Under the pieces are notes generated by a model. The model ran no database searches, was not told where the DNA came from, and saw only the letters and a list, made by a program, of their open reading frames with translations. A program made the position numbers and the translations under genes. Below, one piece after another: positions 1 through 6,656 of a stretch of DNA of 35,601 bases. The DNA comes from Chloroflexota bacterium (GTDB lineage: Bacteria; Chloroflexota; UBA6077; FW602-bin22; JAMCYS01). Position 1 is the first letter of the stretch. Each line of letters starts with the position of its first letter. Location: contig JAMCYS010000161.1 in the NCBI GenBank assembly GCA_023473795.1, positions 1 through 35,601 on the forward strand, read 5' to 3'.

Positions 1-367
1 CCCGTCTAATCCCCACGCCGAGCTGGCAACTACGCCGCTACGGCGGCCGCGGCCGCCCCCTTCGCTACGCTTCGGGGACATGGCTGGCGGGCGGGCAGAG
101 ACGCCCGCCCCTACGGGATTATGCACGAATGCCAGCCAGCAACTGCCTGCCACTGCTTCCGCCCTCTCTTCGTCTCGTGCGGGGAAACGAGGCTGGTAGT
201 CGTCGGCGTCTCTGCCGACGGCGTGCCTAGAGGTATGGCGCGGGCAGCCCAAGGTCATACGTGGCCCTCGGGCCTTGTGGGGAGATACCCCCGCCTACCT
301 ATGTCTTCCCCTTCAGAGGACGACGACCCCTCACCTCTTGCCCTTCCCTGGCGATCGCGAACGCGGT
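1..367. other. Gene-free left edge with repeat remnant
   Basis: No convincing gene is visible. The reading frames that cross this stretch have no recognisable domain. Bases about 74-114 (GGGGACAT, then a GGCGGGCG/CGCCCGCC hairpin, then CCCCTAC) resemble the right half of the repeat at 11247-11325, so this looks like a partial copy of the same intergenic repeat family. Confidence 0.5.
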
Positions 368-634
368 ATGCTGCAGCGGGAAAGTCGCGGTGCGGCGGTC
401 GGACCCTCCGCCTTCGTCGGCCTGCTGCTTGCCTTGGTGGCTGCCAGCGCCGCCGTCGTCGCCCGCTTCTGGCGCGGCCTGGCCTACGCCGTTTTGCAGG
501 CAGCGGCGCTTATCTACGACCTGTCGGCGCAGTCGGCGCTGGCTTTCCTGATCGTGCCTCTCCTGGCTCTGGCAGAGGGTCTGGTCACCCTGCTGCGCTT
601 CCTGCGCGCCCATCCCCGGCCCGCCGCCCGCTAG
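368..634 (+). CDS. Hypothetical small membrane protein
   Basis: An 88-residue frame opening at an internal ATG (MLQRESRG). It contains two hydrophobic segments, roughly residues 14-32 and 50-72 (FVGLLLALVAASAAVVARF and LAFLIVPLLALAEGLVTLL), and a basic, proline-containing tail, so it would be a two-pass inner-membrane protein. I recognise no family. No clear Shine-Dalgarno precedes the ATG. The frame is open farther upstream, but that part is not protein-like. It stands alone next to repeat DNA, so it could be a chance frame in GC-rich sequence. Confidence 0.3.
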   Translation: MLQRESRGAAVGPSAFVGLLLALVAASAAVVARFWRGLAYAVLQAAALIYDLSAQSALAFLIVPLLALAEGLVTLLRFLRAHPRPAAR

Positions 635-734
635 CCCCGTCTTTTGGGCAATTGGCTCCTTGGGGCATAGGCAGCGCCGAGGCGCGGGACAACCCCCTTG
701 CGGGGACGAATGGCCGTGCGCTACCGAGAGGTGG

Positions 735-804
735 GGAAAGGGCTAAAGCCCTCACTACGAACGACGAGGAACCCATGTTCGTAGTGAGGGCTTTAGCCCT
801 TTCC
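735..804. repeat. Palindromic intergenic repeat, copy 1
   Basis: Two perfect 28-base arms (735-762 and 777-804) in inverted orientation flank a 14-base loop. The arm begins GGAAAGGGCTAAAGCCC and ends CACTACGAAC. A second, diverged copy lies at 28992-29061. The outer sequence of each arm (GGGCTAAAGCCC) is itself palindromic. No coding function is visible. Confidence 0.85.
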
Positions 805-893
805 GGTCTGCCTGCCATAGAGCCTGCCCAGAACCGCCGGGGGACAAAAGCGCGCCTCGGCTAAGCGGGGAGGATTGGGCGTAGGGACGCCGG

Positions 894-1001
894 CTAGGCG
901 CCCCGCTGCACCGCGCGTCGGGCCTGGCGCCAAACGAGCCAAAGGCCCAGCGCGAGGCCCAGAAAGGGGCCAGCGAACAGGAGGATCAAGAATCCGTTCA
1001 A
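894..1001 (-). CDS. Possible 35-residue single-span membrane peptide
   Basis: A short frame downstream of arsM on the same strand. It reads LNGFLILLFAGPFLGLALGL, then WLVWRQARRAVQRGA, which is a clear hydrophobic span followed by a basic tail. The frame continues upstream with membrane-like residues (DPAIGPLILGA) to about 1034 but has no ATG/GTG there; TTG at 999-1001 is the only usual start. The nearby well-formed SD-ATG (ATG at 1034-1036) is in another frame and ends after 12 codons. Either a frameshift has split a small gene or the peptide is not real. Confidence 0.25.
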   Translation of the reverse strand: MNGFLILLFAGPFLGLALGLWLVWRQARRAVQRGA

Positions 1002-1037
1002 AGCGCCGAGGATGAGCGGGCCGATGGCTGGGTCATT

Positions 1038-1058
1038 TACTCACCTCCGTGGTGAGTA
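1038..1058 (-). promoter_or_regulatory. Hairpin covering a Shine-Dalgarno
   Basis: TACTCACC (minus strand 1058-1051) and GGTGAGTA (1045-1038) form a perfect 8-bp stem around ACGGA. The 3' arm contains the GGAGGTGAG sequence that would serve the ATG at 1036, so the hairpin could hide the ribosome site or act as an arsM 3'-end structure. No U-tract follows. Confidence 0.4.
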
Positions 1059-1096
1059 TACCTCATGCGTCCCGCTGCTCAGCGCCCTTCCCAGCA

Positions 1097-1912
1097 TCAG
1101 CCTCCCGGCTTGATGGCCTTGACGAAGGCCGAAACCACCCGCACGCCCTCGGGCAGGCCGAGGTCGGCCGGCAGGCAGCACTGCATCTCCTCCCCCACGT
1201 CTTCCCGGCTGTACACCTTGAGCACCTGCACGTCCACCTGGCCGAAGCCGACGGCGGCCAGCTTGGCCCGGTATTCCTCCTCGGAGAGCGCCCCGGCGAT
1301 GCAGCTGGCCCAGAGCGCCAGCAGCCGCTGGGCCTCGGCCGGCAGCGCCCCGCCCTGGCTGACGATATCCGCCACGGCAAAGCGTCCGCCCGGCTTGAGC
1401 ACCCGGAAAGCCTCGCGCAGCACCGCCTCCTTGTCGGCCGAGAGGTTGATGACGCAGTTGGAGAGGATGACGTCCACCGCCGCGTCGGGCAGAGGAATGG
1501 CCTCGATCCGTCCCTTGAGGAACTCCGCGTTCGTCGCCCCCGCCTGCTGGGCGTTGGCGCGCGCCAGCGCCAGCATCTCGTCGGTCATGTCCAGCCCGTA
1601 GGCTTTGCCCGTCGGCCCTACCCGCCGCGCCGAGAGGAGGACGTCGATGCCGCCTCCCGAACCTAGGTCGAGCACCACCTCGCCCGGCTTGAGGTCGGCG
1701 AGCAGCACCGGGTTGCCGCAACCCAGCGAGGCCACGGCCGCCCCCTCCGGCACTTCGGCCAGTTCGTCCAGGTCGTAGATGCGTTGGGAGATCTTGTCCC
1801 CCGCCGGCGAGCAGCAACCCGTCGCCTTCTCCGTCTGCGCGCGCCGCGCCGCCTCGGCGTAGTGCTCGCGCACCGCGTCGACTATCTTCTCGCCTGCCAC
1901 TTGCTCCGCCAT
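1097..1912 (-). CDS. arsM: Arsenite S-adenosylmethionine methyltransferase
   Basis: The 271-residue protein transfers methyl groups from SAM to As(III), giving methylated arsenicals, in the cytoplasm. It has a class I methyltransferase fold: motif [11 protein letters not shown] at about 81-90, then GLDMTDEML at 106-114. The cysteines typical of ArsM are present: C33/C34 (TGCCSP), C65 (SLGCGNP), C153 (SNCVINL) and C204 (CIAGAL). The spacing matches the catalytic set of characterised ArsM proteins, and an extra CC pair lies at 245-246. The start is preceded by GAGAGGAGAGACAGG, a good ribosome site. It lies at the end of an arsR1 - small ORF - arsM unit, so arsenite probably induces it. Its products fit export by the ArsP-type permease at 9672-10727. 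Confidence 0.95.
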   Translation of the reverse strand: MAEQVAGEKIVDAVREHYAEAARRAQTEKATGCCSPAGDKISQRIYDLDELAEVPEGAAVASLGCGNPVLLADLKPGEVVLDLGSGGGIDVLLSARRVGPTGKAYGLDMTDEMLALARANAQQAGATNAEFLKGRIEAIPLPDAAVDVILSNCVINLSADKEAVLREAFRVLKPGGRFAVADIVSQGGALPAEAQRLLALWASCIAGALSEEEYRAKLAAVGFGQVDVQVLKVYSREDVGEEMQCCLPADLGLPEGVRVVSAFVKAIKPGG

Positions 1913-1972
1913 CCTGTCTCTCCTCTCTCACTCTGTCTTATCGACCCGACGTCTCTTCCGCGGCTGCCGCAC

Positions 1973-2170
1973 CTAAGCGGCCTCGCAGCAGGTCAGGGCC
2001 GGCGCCTGGCACAGCTGCCACGACTGGGCCTGCTCGCGGACCGGACCTGCCGACACAGCAATAGCCACTCTAGCCGCCTGCGCCAGGCGAGCCCCTACGG
2101 CCTCCGCCTCGTAGCGCCCCTGCCTCTCCCACACCCGACTGGCAGTGAGGGCTAGATCGTACAATGTCAT
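1973..2170 (-). CDS. Small hypothetical protein between arsR and arsM
   Basis: A 65-residue frame with an excellent ribosome site (AGGAGGCGAGGG directly before ATG), 50 bases after arsR1 and 60 bases before arsM on the same strand, so it is probably cotranscribed. The N-terminal half (MTLYDLALTASRVWERQGRY) looks helical. The C-terminus is short and Cys-bearing (LCQAPALTCCEAA), with three cysteines in the last 13 residues. I recognise no family. The cysteines and the operon position make a soft-metal-binding or chaperone role possible, but that is inference only. Confidence 0.6.
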   Translation of the reverse strand: MTLYDLALTASRVWERQGRYEAEAVGARLAQAARVAIAVSAGPVREQAQSWQLCQAPALTCCEAA

Positions 2171-2220
2171 CCCTCGCCTCCTATGTATTCACCAATGTCG
2201 ATATAGTGACGAAAAAAGGG

Positions 2221-2550
2221 CTACGGCAGCAGTTCGCGCAGCCGCTCCAGCCTGGCTGGGTTCAGCTTATAGTGCACCCAGAGACCCCGCTTCTCCGCGG
2301 CCACCAGCCCCGCCTCGCGCAGCACCTTCAGGTGATGCGAGACCGTCGGCTGGGCCACGGCGCAGCAGGCCAGGAAGTCGCAAGCGCATACCTCGCCCTG
2401 CTCGCGCAGCTGCCGCAGGATGCTTAGGCGGGTCTCGTCGGCCAGCGCCCTGAAGAGGCTGGCGCCCTCCGCTAGGTCCGGGTACCGGCGTTCCGTGCCG
2501 CAGCAGCTGGGGGCCTTCTCTCCCGCGCGGAGGTCGTTTCTCATGGCCAT
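2221..2550 (-). CDS. arsR: ArsR-family arsenite-responsive repressor (ArsR1)
   Basis: A 109-residue winged-helix repressor. The metal-sensing stretch EVCACDFLACC resembles the ELCVCDLC site of classical ArsR and leads into the recognition helix (QPTVSHHLKVLREAGLV). A further SCC lies near the N-terminus (residues 15-17). The wing is KRGLWVHYKL. The ATG chosen has GGAG six bases upstream; a second ATG two codons later is possible. It is first in the arsR - ORF - arsM unit. An imperfect 20-bp palindrome at 2562-2581, just upstream, is the likely operator, implying autoregulation relieved by As(III) or Sb(III). Confidence 0.95.
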   Translation of the reverse strand: MAMRNDLRAGEKAPSCCGTERRYPDLAEGASLFRALADETRLSILRQLREQGEVCACDFLACCAVAQPTVSHHLKVLREAGLVAAEKRGLWVHYKLNPARLERLRELLP

Positions 2551-2561
2551 AGCCTACTCCA

Positions 2562-2581
2562 TATATAGATGCATGTCAATA
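2562..2581. promoter_or_regulatory. Likely ArsR1 operator
   Basis: TATATAGATGCATGTCAATA is an imperfect palindrome centred on ATGCAT, with 7 of 10 paired positions matching by hand count. It lies 11 bases upstream of the arsR1 start. The AT-rich dyad and position fit ArsR/SmtB family operators. No clean -35/-10 pair is evident around it. Confidence 0.5.
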
Positions 2582-2639
2582 TACTTACCGGCAAGTGTGC
2601 GAAATTCGTATTTGCCCCTCGTTTGCCCTTGCCGACCGC

Positions 2640-3326
2640 CTACTGTTCCACCGCCGGGCAGGGCGGGAGCTCTCGCCGTGCCGCCGCGCGGCGCAGGGCC
2701 TGCCAGGACCCCAAGCCTGCTAGCAGGCAGGCGCCGGCCACCAGCAGCCAGGTCGCTGCCGGCAATTCCCGCGCGCCCTCGACGGCGCTCCACAGCCCGA
2801 AAGCGAAGAACACGAAGGCGGCCCCCAGCTTGACCGCCCGTTCCGGCAGCCGCGTGCCCAGCACCCGGCCGACCGCGATCGCCAGGCCGTCGGACAGCAC
2901 CATGCCCAGGGTCGAGCCCAGCCAGACTGGTAGGGCGGGTTGGCTGGTGGCCAGCGCCACCGTGCCCAGCATGGTCTTGTCGCCCAGCTCGGCCAGGAAG
3001 AAAGTGCTGGCCACGACCCAGAAAGCCGAGCGCCCCCGGCCTCGTTGCGCTTCTTCCTCCCCTAGCGTGTCGCCGCGCAGGGTCCAGAGCCCAAAGCCGA
3101 CGAAGGCGAGCCCCGCCGCCAGCTCGACCCAGCTCTGGGGCAGCAGCTGGCCGACACCTCCCCCCAGCAGCACCGAGAAGACGTGCACCACCAGCGTGGC
3201 GACGAAGATGCCCGCCAGCACGACGCGCGCGTTGTAGCGGCAGGCCATGGTGAGAGCCACGAGCTGGGTCTTGTCCCCCAGCTCGGCCAGGAAGATCAGC
3301 GCCAGCGCCAGCCAGAATGCTTCCAA
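2640..3326 (-). CDS. GDT1/TMEM165 (UPF0016) family cation exporter, probably Mn2+
   Basis: A 228-residue membrane protein with the family hallmark in duplicate: ELGDKT at about 15-20 and again at 113-118, each in a transmembrane helix. Six or so hydrophobic segments are visible, with a charged loop at about 88-99 (GEEEAQRGRGR). Family members move Mn2+ (and in eukaryotes Ca2+) out of the cytosol. The manganese assignment rests mainly on the yybP-ykoY riboswitch directly upstream. Start: TTG at 3324-3326 with GAGGTGG a few bases before; no ATG fits before the first conserved motif. It has its own promoter and riboswitch, so it is separate from the glutaredoxin gene upstream. Confidence 0.9.
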   Translation of the reverse strand: MEAFWLALALIFLAELGDKTQLVALTMACRYNARVVLAGIFVATLVVHVFSVLLGGGVGQLLPQSWVELAAGLAFVGFGLWTLRGDTLGEEEAQRGRGRSAFWVVASTFFLAELGDKTMLGTVALATSQPALPVWLGSTLGMVLSDGLAIAVGRVLGTRLPERAVKLGAAFVFFAFGLWSAVEGARELPAATWLLVAGACLLAGLGSWQALRRAAARRELPPCPAVEQ

Positions 3327-3365
3327 CCGCCCACCTCACGTTCTTCCTTGCCGGGGCGAGGGGCC

Positions 3366-3411
3366 AAAAAAAGAGACCCTTGCCCCCAGCGCCCTGGGAT
3401 GCAAAGGTCTC
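3366..3411 (-). terminator. Riboswitch-controlled intrinsic terminator
   Basis: On the minus strand GAGACCTTTGC (3411-3401) pairs with GCAAGGGTCTC (3383-3373) over 11 bp with one wobble. An inner CCCAG-GGCG-CTGGG helix and seven U residues (3372-3366) follow. The 5' arm overlaps the 3' strand of aptamer helix P1 (CCTTTGC), so terminator and aptamer cannot form together. Confidence 0.9.
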
Positions 3412-3490
3412 GCTAAGCCGTCTTCTGGCCGGCAGAGCCAGACCCGTGGGCCAGCATGTTGACTCTGCCTCGCTAGCTACTCCCCTTCAC
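3401..3490 (-). promoter_or_regulatory. yybP-ykoY manganese riboswitch aptamer
   Basis: The conserved loops are visible in order on the minus strand: GAAGGGGAGTAGC at the 5' end (from 3488), GTCAACATGC in the middle, and AGCGAGACC at the 3' end. P1 forms between GTGAAGG (3490-3484) and CCTTTGC (3407-3401) with two wobbles. CCTTTGC is also part of the terminator's 5' arm, so ligand binding should free transcription into the exporter gene (an ON switch). The class is known to sense Mn2+. Confidence 0.92.
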
Positions 3491-3500
3491 GGACAAACCC

Positions 3501-3530
3501 ATCTTACTGCCGGCCGGGCGCCCCCGTCAA
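3501..3530 (-). promoter_or_regulatory. Promoter of the riboswitch-exporter transcript
   Basis: TTGACG (3530-3525), an 18-base spacer and TAAGAT (3506-3501). The expected start of transcription, near 3494, falls just before the aptamer's 5' strand. Confidence 0.6.
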
Positions 3531-3549
3531 GCCGCCCGCTTGGCCGCCG

Positions 3550-3783
3550 CTAGGCCAGCAGCTCGTCCAGTCGTCGCCGGTCGAAGCCCACCACTACCTC
3601 ATCCCCCACCAGAATCACCGGCGTCGTCAGGTAGCCCAGTTCCATTAGCTCCGCCATCGCCTGCTTGTCCACGGCGATATCCCGTTCACTGAACTCGATG
3701 CCACGCCGCGAAAGATACTCCTTCGCCATCTGGCAGAACATTCAACCGCTGCCTTGTGTGTAGATCACTACCTGCTTCGCCAT
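3550..3783 (-). CDS. Glutaredoxin-like selenoprotein (UxxC), TGA read as Sec
   Basis: Read from ATG 3783-3781 with GGAGGG five bases upstream, the frame gives MAKQVVIYTQGSG, an in-frame TGA at 3744-3742, then MFCQMAKEYLSRRG and on to residue 77. The TGA is at position 14, exactly where glutaredoxins have the first cysteine of C-x-x-C; C17 is the resolving cysteine. The TTP cis-proline motif is at 53-55 and the GFDR end is typical of small NrdH/Grx proteins (usual length 75-85). The thioredoxin at 9282-9536 has GSG-C-x-x-C in the same place, which supports Sec replacing Cys. A SECIS-like hairpin follows the TGA. Without recoding, only an ATG right after the TGA remains, with no ribosome site and a broken active site. 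It likely reduces disulfides or arsenate-cycle intermediates for the Acr3 module. A nonsense mutation or sequencing error is the alternative. Confidence 0.8.
3708..3744 (-). promoter_or_regulatory. UGA codon and candidate bacterial SECIS hairpin
   Basis: After the TGA (3744-3742) come 15 bases, then GCGAAGG (3726-3720), loop AGTAT (3719-3715) and CTTTCGC (3714-3708): a 7-bp stem with one wobble. The loop starts 22 bases past the UGA and has G at its second position. Both agree with published bacterial SECIS rules as I know them (loop 16-37 nt from UGA, G among the first two loop bases). Confidence 0.65.
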
Positions 3784-3871
3784 CTCTACCCTCCAGCGCC
3801 GGCAATGAGCGTATTTTGCCCAGTCCGCGAGCCTCGATTACACTGGCGCGACCTTGCTGTCTCCGCTGCCG

Positions 3872-4591
3872 CTAGCCTCGCGCCGTCTCCAGCAGTTCGG
3901 CGAAGCGTGGTGGCAGGCCGGAGGCTCGCACCGCCGCTGCGGCCGCCGCCACATCGTAGGCCACGCGCCGGAACGTCGCCGTGACGCCCGTCGGGCCCAC
4001 CTCCAGCAAGGCATAGCAGGCGCGCACGTCGCCGTCCTTGGGCTTGCCCACGCTGCCGTCGTTGACGAAAAGCACCCCCGCCACTTCCTTAGTATATGGC
4101 AGGTGGGTGTGGCCCATCACCAGCGCGTCGGCCTCTATGCTGCCCGCCAGGCGCTCGAAACTGGCTTGCGGCCGGTCCTCATAGAAGTACTCGTTGATCT
4201 TGCGCGGGCTGCCGTGCACCAGCAGTACCCGCCGCCCCTCCGCCGCGAAACGGATGTTGGCGGCCAGCCCACGCAGGAAGGCCTTGTTCTCCGGCGTCAC
4301 CCGCGCCTGCGTCCAACGCAGCGAAAGATCGCCCAGCCGCCGGCTCTCTTCTTCTCGGTAAGCGCAGCCGCACTCTTCCTTGTCGAAGCCGACGCCCTCG
4401 TCGTAGTTGCCCATCACCGTCGGGATGCCCCGCTCCCTGACGAGGGCTATCACCTCGTTGGGAAAGGCCCCGTAACCCACCAGGTCCCCCAGGCAGTAGA
4501 CCCCATCCACCCCCTGGGCGTCGGCATCCGCCAGCACCGCCTCCAGGGCGTGCAGATTGGCGTGGATATCGCTCAACACCGCTACTCGCAC
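3872..4591 (-). CDS. Calcineurin-like metallophosphoesterase
   Basis: A protein of about 239 residues with all the dimetal motifs of the YfcE/MJ0936-like branch: SDIHANLHAL at the N-terminus, GDLVGYG, GNYDE, LLVHGS and MGHTHLPY near the end. It would hydrolyse a phosphodiester or phosphomonoester in the cytosol; the substrate cannot be read from sequence. A middle segment (EECGCAYREEE) carries two cysteines. GTG at 4591 is chosen because the conserved strand VRVAVLSDIH starts there and AGGA lies upstream. The frame is open to 4711, but that extension is not conserved-looking. It follows acr3 by 94 bases and precedes the glutaredoxin by 88, so it is probably part of the arsR2 operon. Why arsenite efflux should carry this enzyme is not clear. 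Confidence 0.88.
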   Translation of the reverse strand: MRVAVLSDIHANLHALEAVLADADAQGVDGVYCLGDLVGYGAFPNEVIALVRERGIPTVMGNYDEGVGFDKEECGCAYREEESRRLGDLSLRWTQARVTPENKAFLRGLAANIRFAAEGRRVLLVHGSPRKINEYFYEDRPQASFERLAGSIEADALVMGHTHLPYTKEVAGVLFVNDGSVGKPKDGDVRACYALLEVGPTGVTATFRRVAYDVAAAAAAVRASGLPPRFAELLETARG

Positions 4592-4685
4592 GCTGCGCCA
4601 TCCTTTCCGCCTGGGCGACCAGGCTGGGGCCGTTGCACCTCTTCGCTCGCGGGTGAACGGGGCAGATGAATGGCCGGCCGCGGTT

Positions 4686-5819
4686 TCAGCCGGCGTCCCT
4701 ACTACTGGCATTTATCCTAGACACCCTGGCCGTCCCCGGTCTGGTCGCTGCCCCGGGAAACAGCTTCCCCTTCAACCACAAGGAAACGTACACGAGCCCG
4801 ATGAGGACCGGCACCTCAATCAAAGGCCCGACCACAGCCGCCAGCGCCTGCCCTGAGGCAATGCCGAACACGCCGATGGCCACGGCGATAGCCAGTTCGA
4901 AGTTGTTCGAGGCCGCCGTGAAGGAGAGCGTCGTCGCCTGGCCGTAGGGGAAGCCCAGCTTCCAGGACATGAAGTAGGACACGGCGAACATCAGGCCGAA
5001 GTAAGCCAGCAGCGGGATGGCGATTCTCACCACGTCCAGCGGCAGGGCCAGAATCACCTCGCCCTTGAGTGAGAACATCACCACGATGGTGAACAGCAGG
5101 GCCAGCAGCGCCGTGGGCGCGAGCTTGGGCATCAAGACCTTGTCGTACCACTGCTTGCCGCGCGCCTTGATGCCGAAGTAGCGGGTGATCATGCCGGCCG
5201 CCAGGGGAATGCCCAGGAAGATGAGGACCGACTTGGCGATGTCCCAGAACTCGATGCGGATTACCTGGCCCGCCCCGAGCCCCAGCCAGGCCGGCAGCAC
5301 GGTGATGAAGAAGTAGGCGAGTACGGAGTAGAACAGCACCTGGAAGATCGAGTTCAGCGCCACCAGCACGGCGCAGTACTCGTTGTCGCCCTCCGCCAGC
5401 CAGTTCCAGATCAAGACCATGGCGATGCAGCGCGCCAGGCCCACCAGGATGAGCCCCGTCCGGTACTCCGGCAGGTCGGGCAACAGCAGCCAGGCCAGGG
5501 CGAACATGATGACCGGCCCCACGATCCAGTTCTGGATGAGCGAGACCACGAACATCCGCCAGGCGTTCCTGACCTTGCCCAGCTCCTCGTACTTTACCCG
5601 GGCCAGGACAGGGTACATCATCCAGAGCAGGCCCAGGGCGATGGGCAAGGACACCGTGTCGATGCGGGCCGAGTCCAGCGCCTTGGCGACACCGGGGTTG
5701 ACCGCGCCCAGCCCCAGCCCCAGGGCCATCGCCGTGAAGATCCAGAGGGGCAGGAAGCGGTCGAGCGTCGAGAGTCTCTTGACCGCGCCGGCCCGCGCGG
5801 TCGCTGTACCTTCAGCCAT
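4686..5819 (-). CDS. acr3: Acr3-family arsenite efflux permease
   Basis: A 377-residue, about ten-helix inner-membrane carrier exporting As(OH)3. Family signatures include [13 protein letters not shown] with its conserved cysteine, the following [35 protein letters not shown], and [15 protein letters not shown] close to the end. Two ATGs are possible. The second (5819, [11 protein letters not shown]) is preferred because GGAGGAG lies seven bases upstream of it; the first (5825) is too close. The gene begins 20 bases after arsR2, so it is directly arsenite-regulated. The length is a little above the usual 350 because of polar tails at both ends. Confidence 0.96.
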   Translation of the reverse strand: MAEGTATARAGAVKRLSTLDRFLPLWIFTAMALGLGLGAVNPGVAKALDSARIDTVSLPIALGLLWMMYPVLARVKYEELGKVRNAWRMFVVSLIQNWIVGPVIMFALAWLLLPDLPEYRTGLILVGLARCIAMVLIWNWLAEGDNEYCAVLVALNSIFQVLFYSVLAYFFITVLPAWLGLGAGQVIRIEFWDIAKSVLIFLGIPLAAGMITRYFGIKARGKQWYDKVLMPKLAPTALLALLFTIVVMFSLKGEVILALPLDVVRIAIPLLAYFGLMFAVSYFMSWKLGFPYGQATTLSFTAASNNFELAIAVAIGVFGIASGQALAAVVGPLIEVPVLIGLVYVSLWLKGKLFPGAATRPGTARVSRINASSRDAG

Positions 5820-5839
5820 CCACATACTCCTCCACTATA

Positions 5840-6214
5840 TCAGCATTTCGACCCGGGGAGCCGGCAAGAGGCGGGCGTCGAGTCCGTCCGCGAGGTATCC
5901 AACAGGTCGCCGAGGTGTACCTTGAGGCGGCAGGCGCCCGCCTCGTCCAGGGCGTAGTAGACCCAGCGCCCGTCGTCGGGGTCGCGGCGGTCACGCACCA
6001 GGCCCGCGCGCTTGAGCACCCCCATGTGATGGGAGATCGTGCCCTGGCTGAGGCCCAGCTCTTCTGTTAGGTAGCAAACGCACTGCTCGCGCTCCGACAG
6101 GAGTGTGACAATGCGCAGACGCGTGGGGTCAGCCAGGGCCGACAGCGCTAGCCATAGGCCATCCTCGACGGGCAGCTGCGCCTCGCGCTGCCGCTGCGGA
6201 ACACGTCCGGCCAC
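5840..6214 (-). CDS. arsR: ArsR-family repressor of the acr3 operon (ArsR2)
   Basis: A winged-helix regulator of about 124 residues. The thiol site EREQCVCYL precedes the recognition helix SQGTISHHMGVLKRAGLV, and the wing RDPDDGRWVYYAL follows. The C-terminal tail has further cysteines (PASCRLPGSKC). The frame is open to 6367, but GTG at 6214-6212 is chosen: GGGAGGG lies four to five bases upstream and the promoter and operator occupy the earlier part. acr3 starts 20 bases downstream. Divergence from ArsR1 and ArsR3 suggests three independently acquired modules. Confidence 0.92.
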   Translation of the reverse strand: MAGRVPQRQREAQLPVEDGLWLALSALADPTRLRIVTLLSEREQCVCYLTEELGLSQGTISHHMGVLKRAGLVRDRRDPDDGRWVYYALDEAGACRLKVHLGDLLDTSRTDSTPASCRLPGSKC

Positions 6215-6232
6215 GGCACCCTCCCACGATGG

Positions 6233-6276
6233 ATTGACCACAATCAATGTATATAACGTCGCCGCACTCCTGTCAA
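6233..6276 (-). promoter_or_regulatory. arsR2-acr3 promoter with ArsR operator
   Basis: TTGACA (6276-6271), a 17-base spacer and TATACA (6253-6248). Directly downstream is the inverted repeat ATTGA-N6-TCAAT (6248-6233). This is a strong promoter with a dyad at the start site, suitable for ArsR2 repression. Confidence 0.65.
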
Positions 6277-6296
6277 GCTCACTATGAGACCTAATC

Positions 6297-6656
6297 TCAA
6301 TGGCCACCGAACGCCGAATATGCCTGGCTTTGGCGAGTTGAAAGCCAGCGAGGTAGTGACTTAGCAATGGTCGCTATTAATGCCACGTGGCGGCGGAGTC
6401 GCAGACCCTGGGCTGCCGTCGGCCAGACGCGGTCTCGGTTGCCTGCTATCCCTTTCCGCACGGCTAGTACAGCCAAGACGGCCAGCGCCGCCATCACGGC
6501 CGCGAAGCCCACGCACCAAAGACACACCGCCCTGGTGACGAGGAACTCGCTGTAAGTAACGTAGACGGAGAAGATGGCCCCGGCGGCGACCACGGCCAGC
6601 ACCGCTATCTGAGCCAGGTAGGTTGCGTCGCCGTGCTCCCGCCTCCGCCCGCTCAC
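6297..6656 (-). pseudogene. 5'-truncated vitamin K epoxide reductase-like protein
   Basis: Residues about 14-70 match only the C-terminal half of bacterial VKOR: a helix, then VYVTYSEFLVTRAVCLWCVGFAAV with the membrane CxxC (CLWC) that reduces quinone. The first helix and the loop cysteine pair normally needed for relay to DsbA-like partners are absent. The GTG start overlaps the methyltransferase stop (GTGA at 6656-6653), so it can be translated by coupling. The last 45 residues (after LAVRKG) do not look like VKOR. It may be a decayed gene or a shortened, still-expressed thiol-quinone oxidoreductase piece. Confidence 0.65.

Noticed and set aside
121-864. 247-codon open frame at the left edge
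   Set aside because: It passes through the palindromic repeat, is rich in Arg/Pro/Ala, and overlaps a more protein-like small membrane frame.
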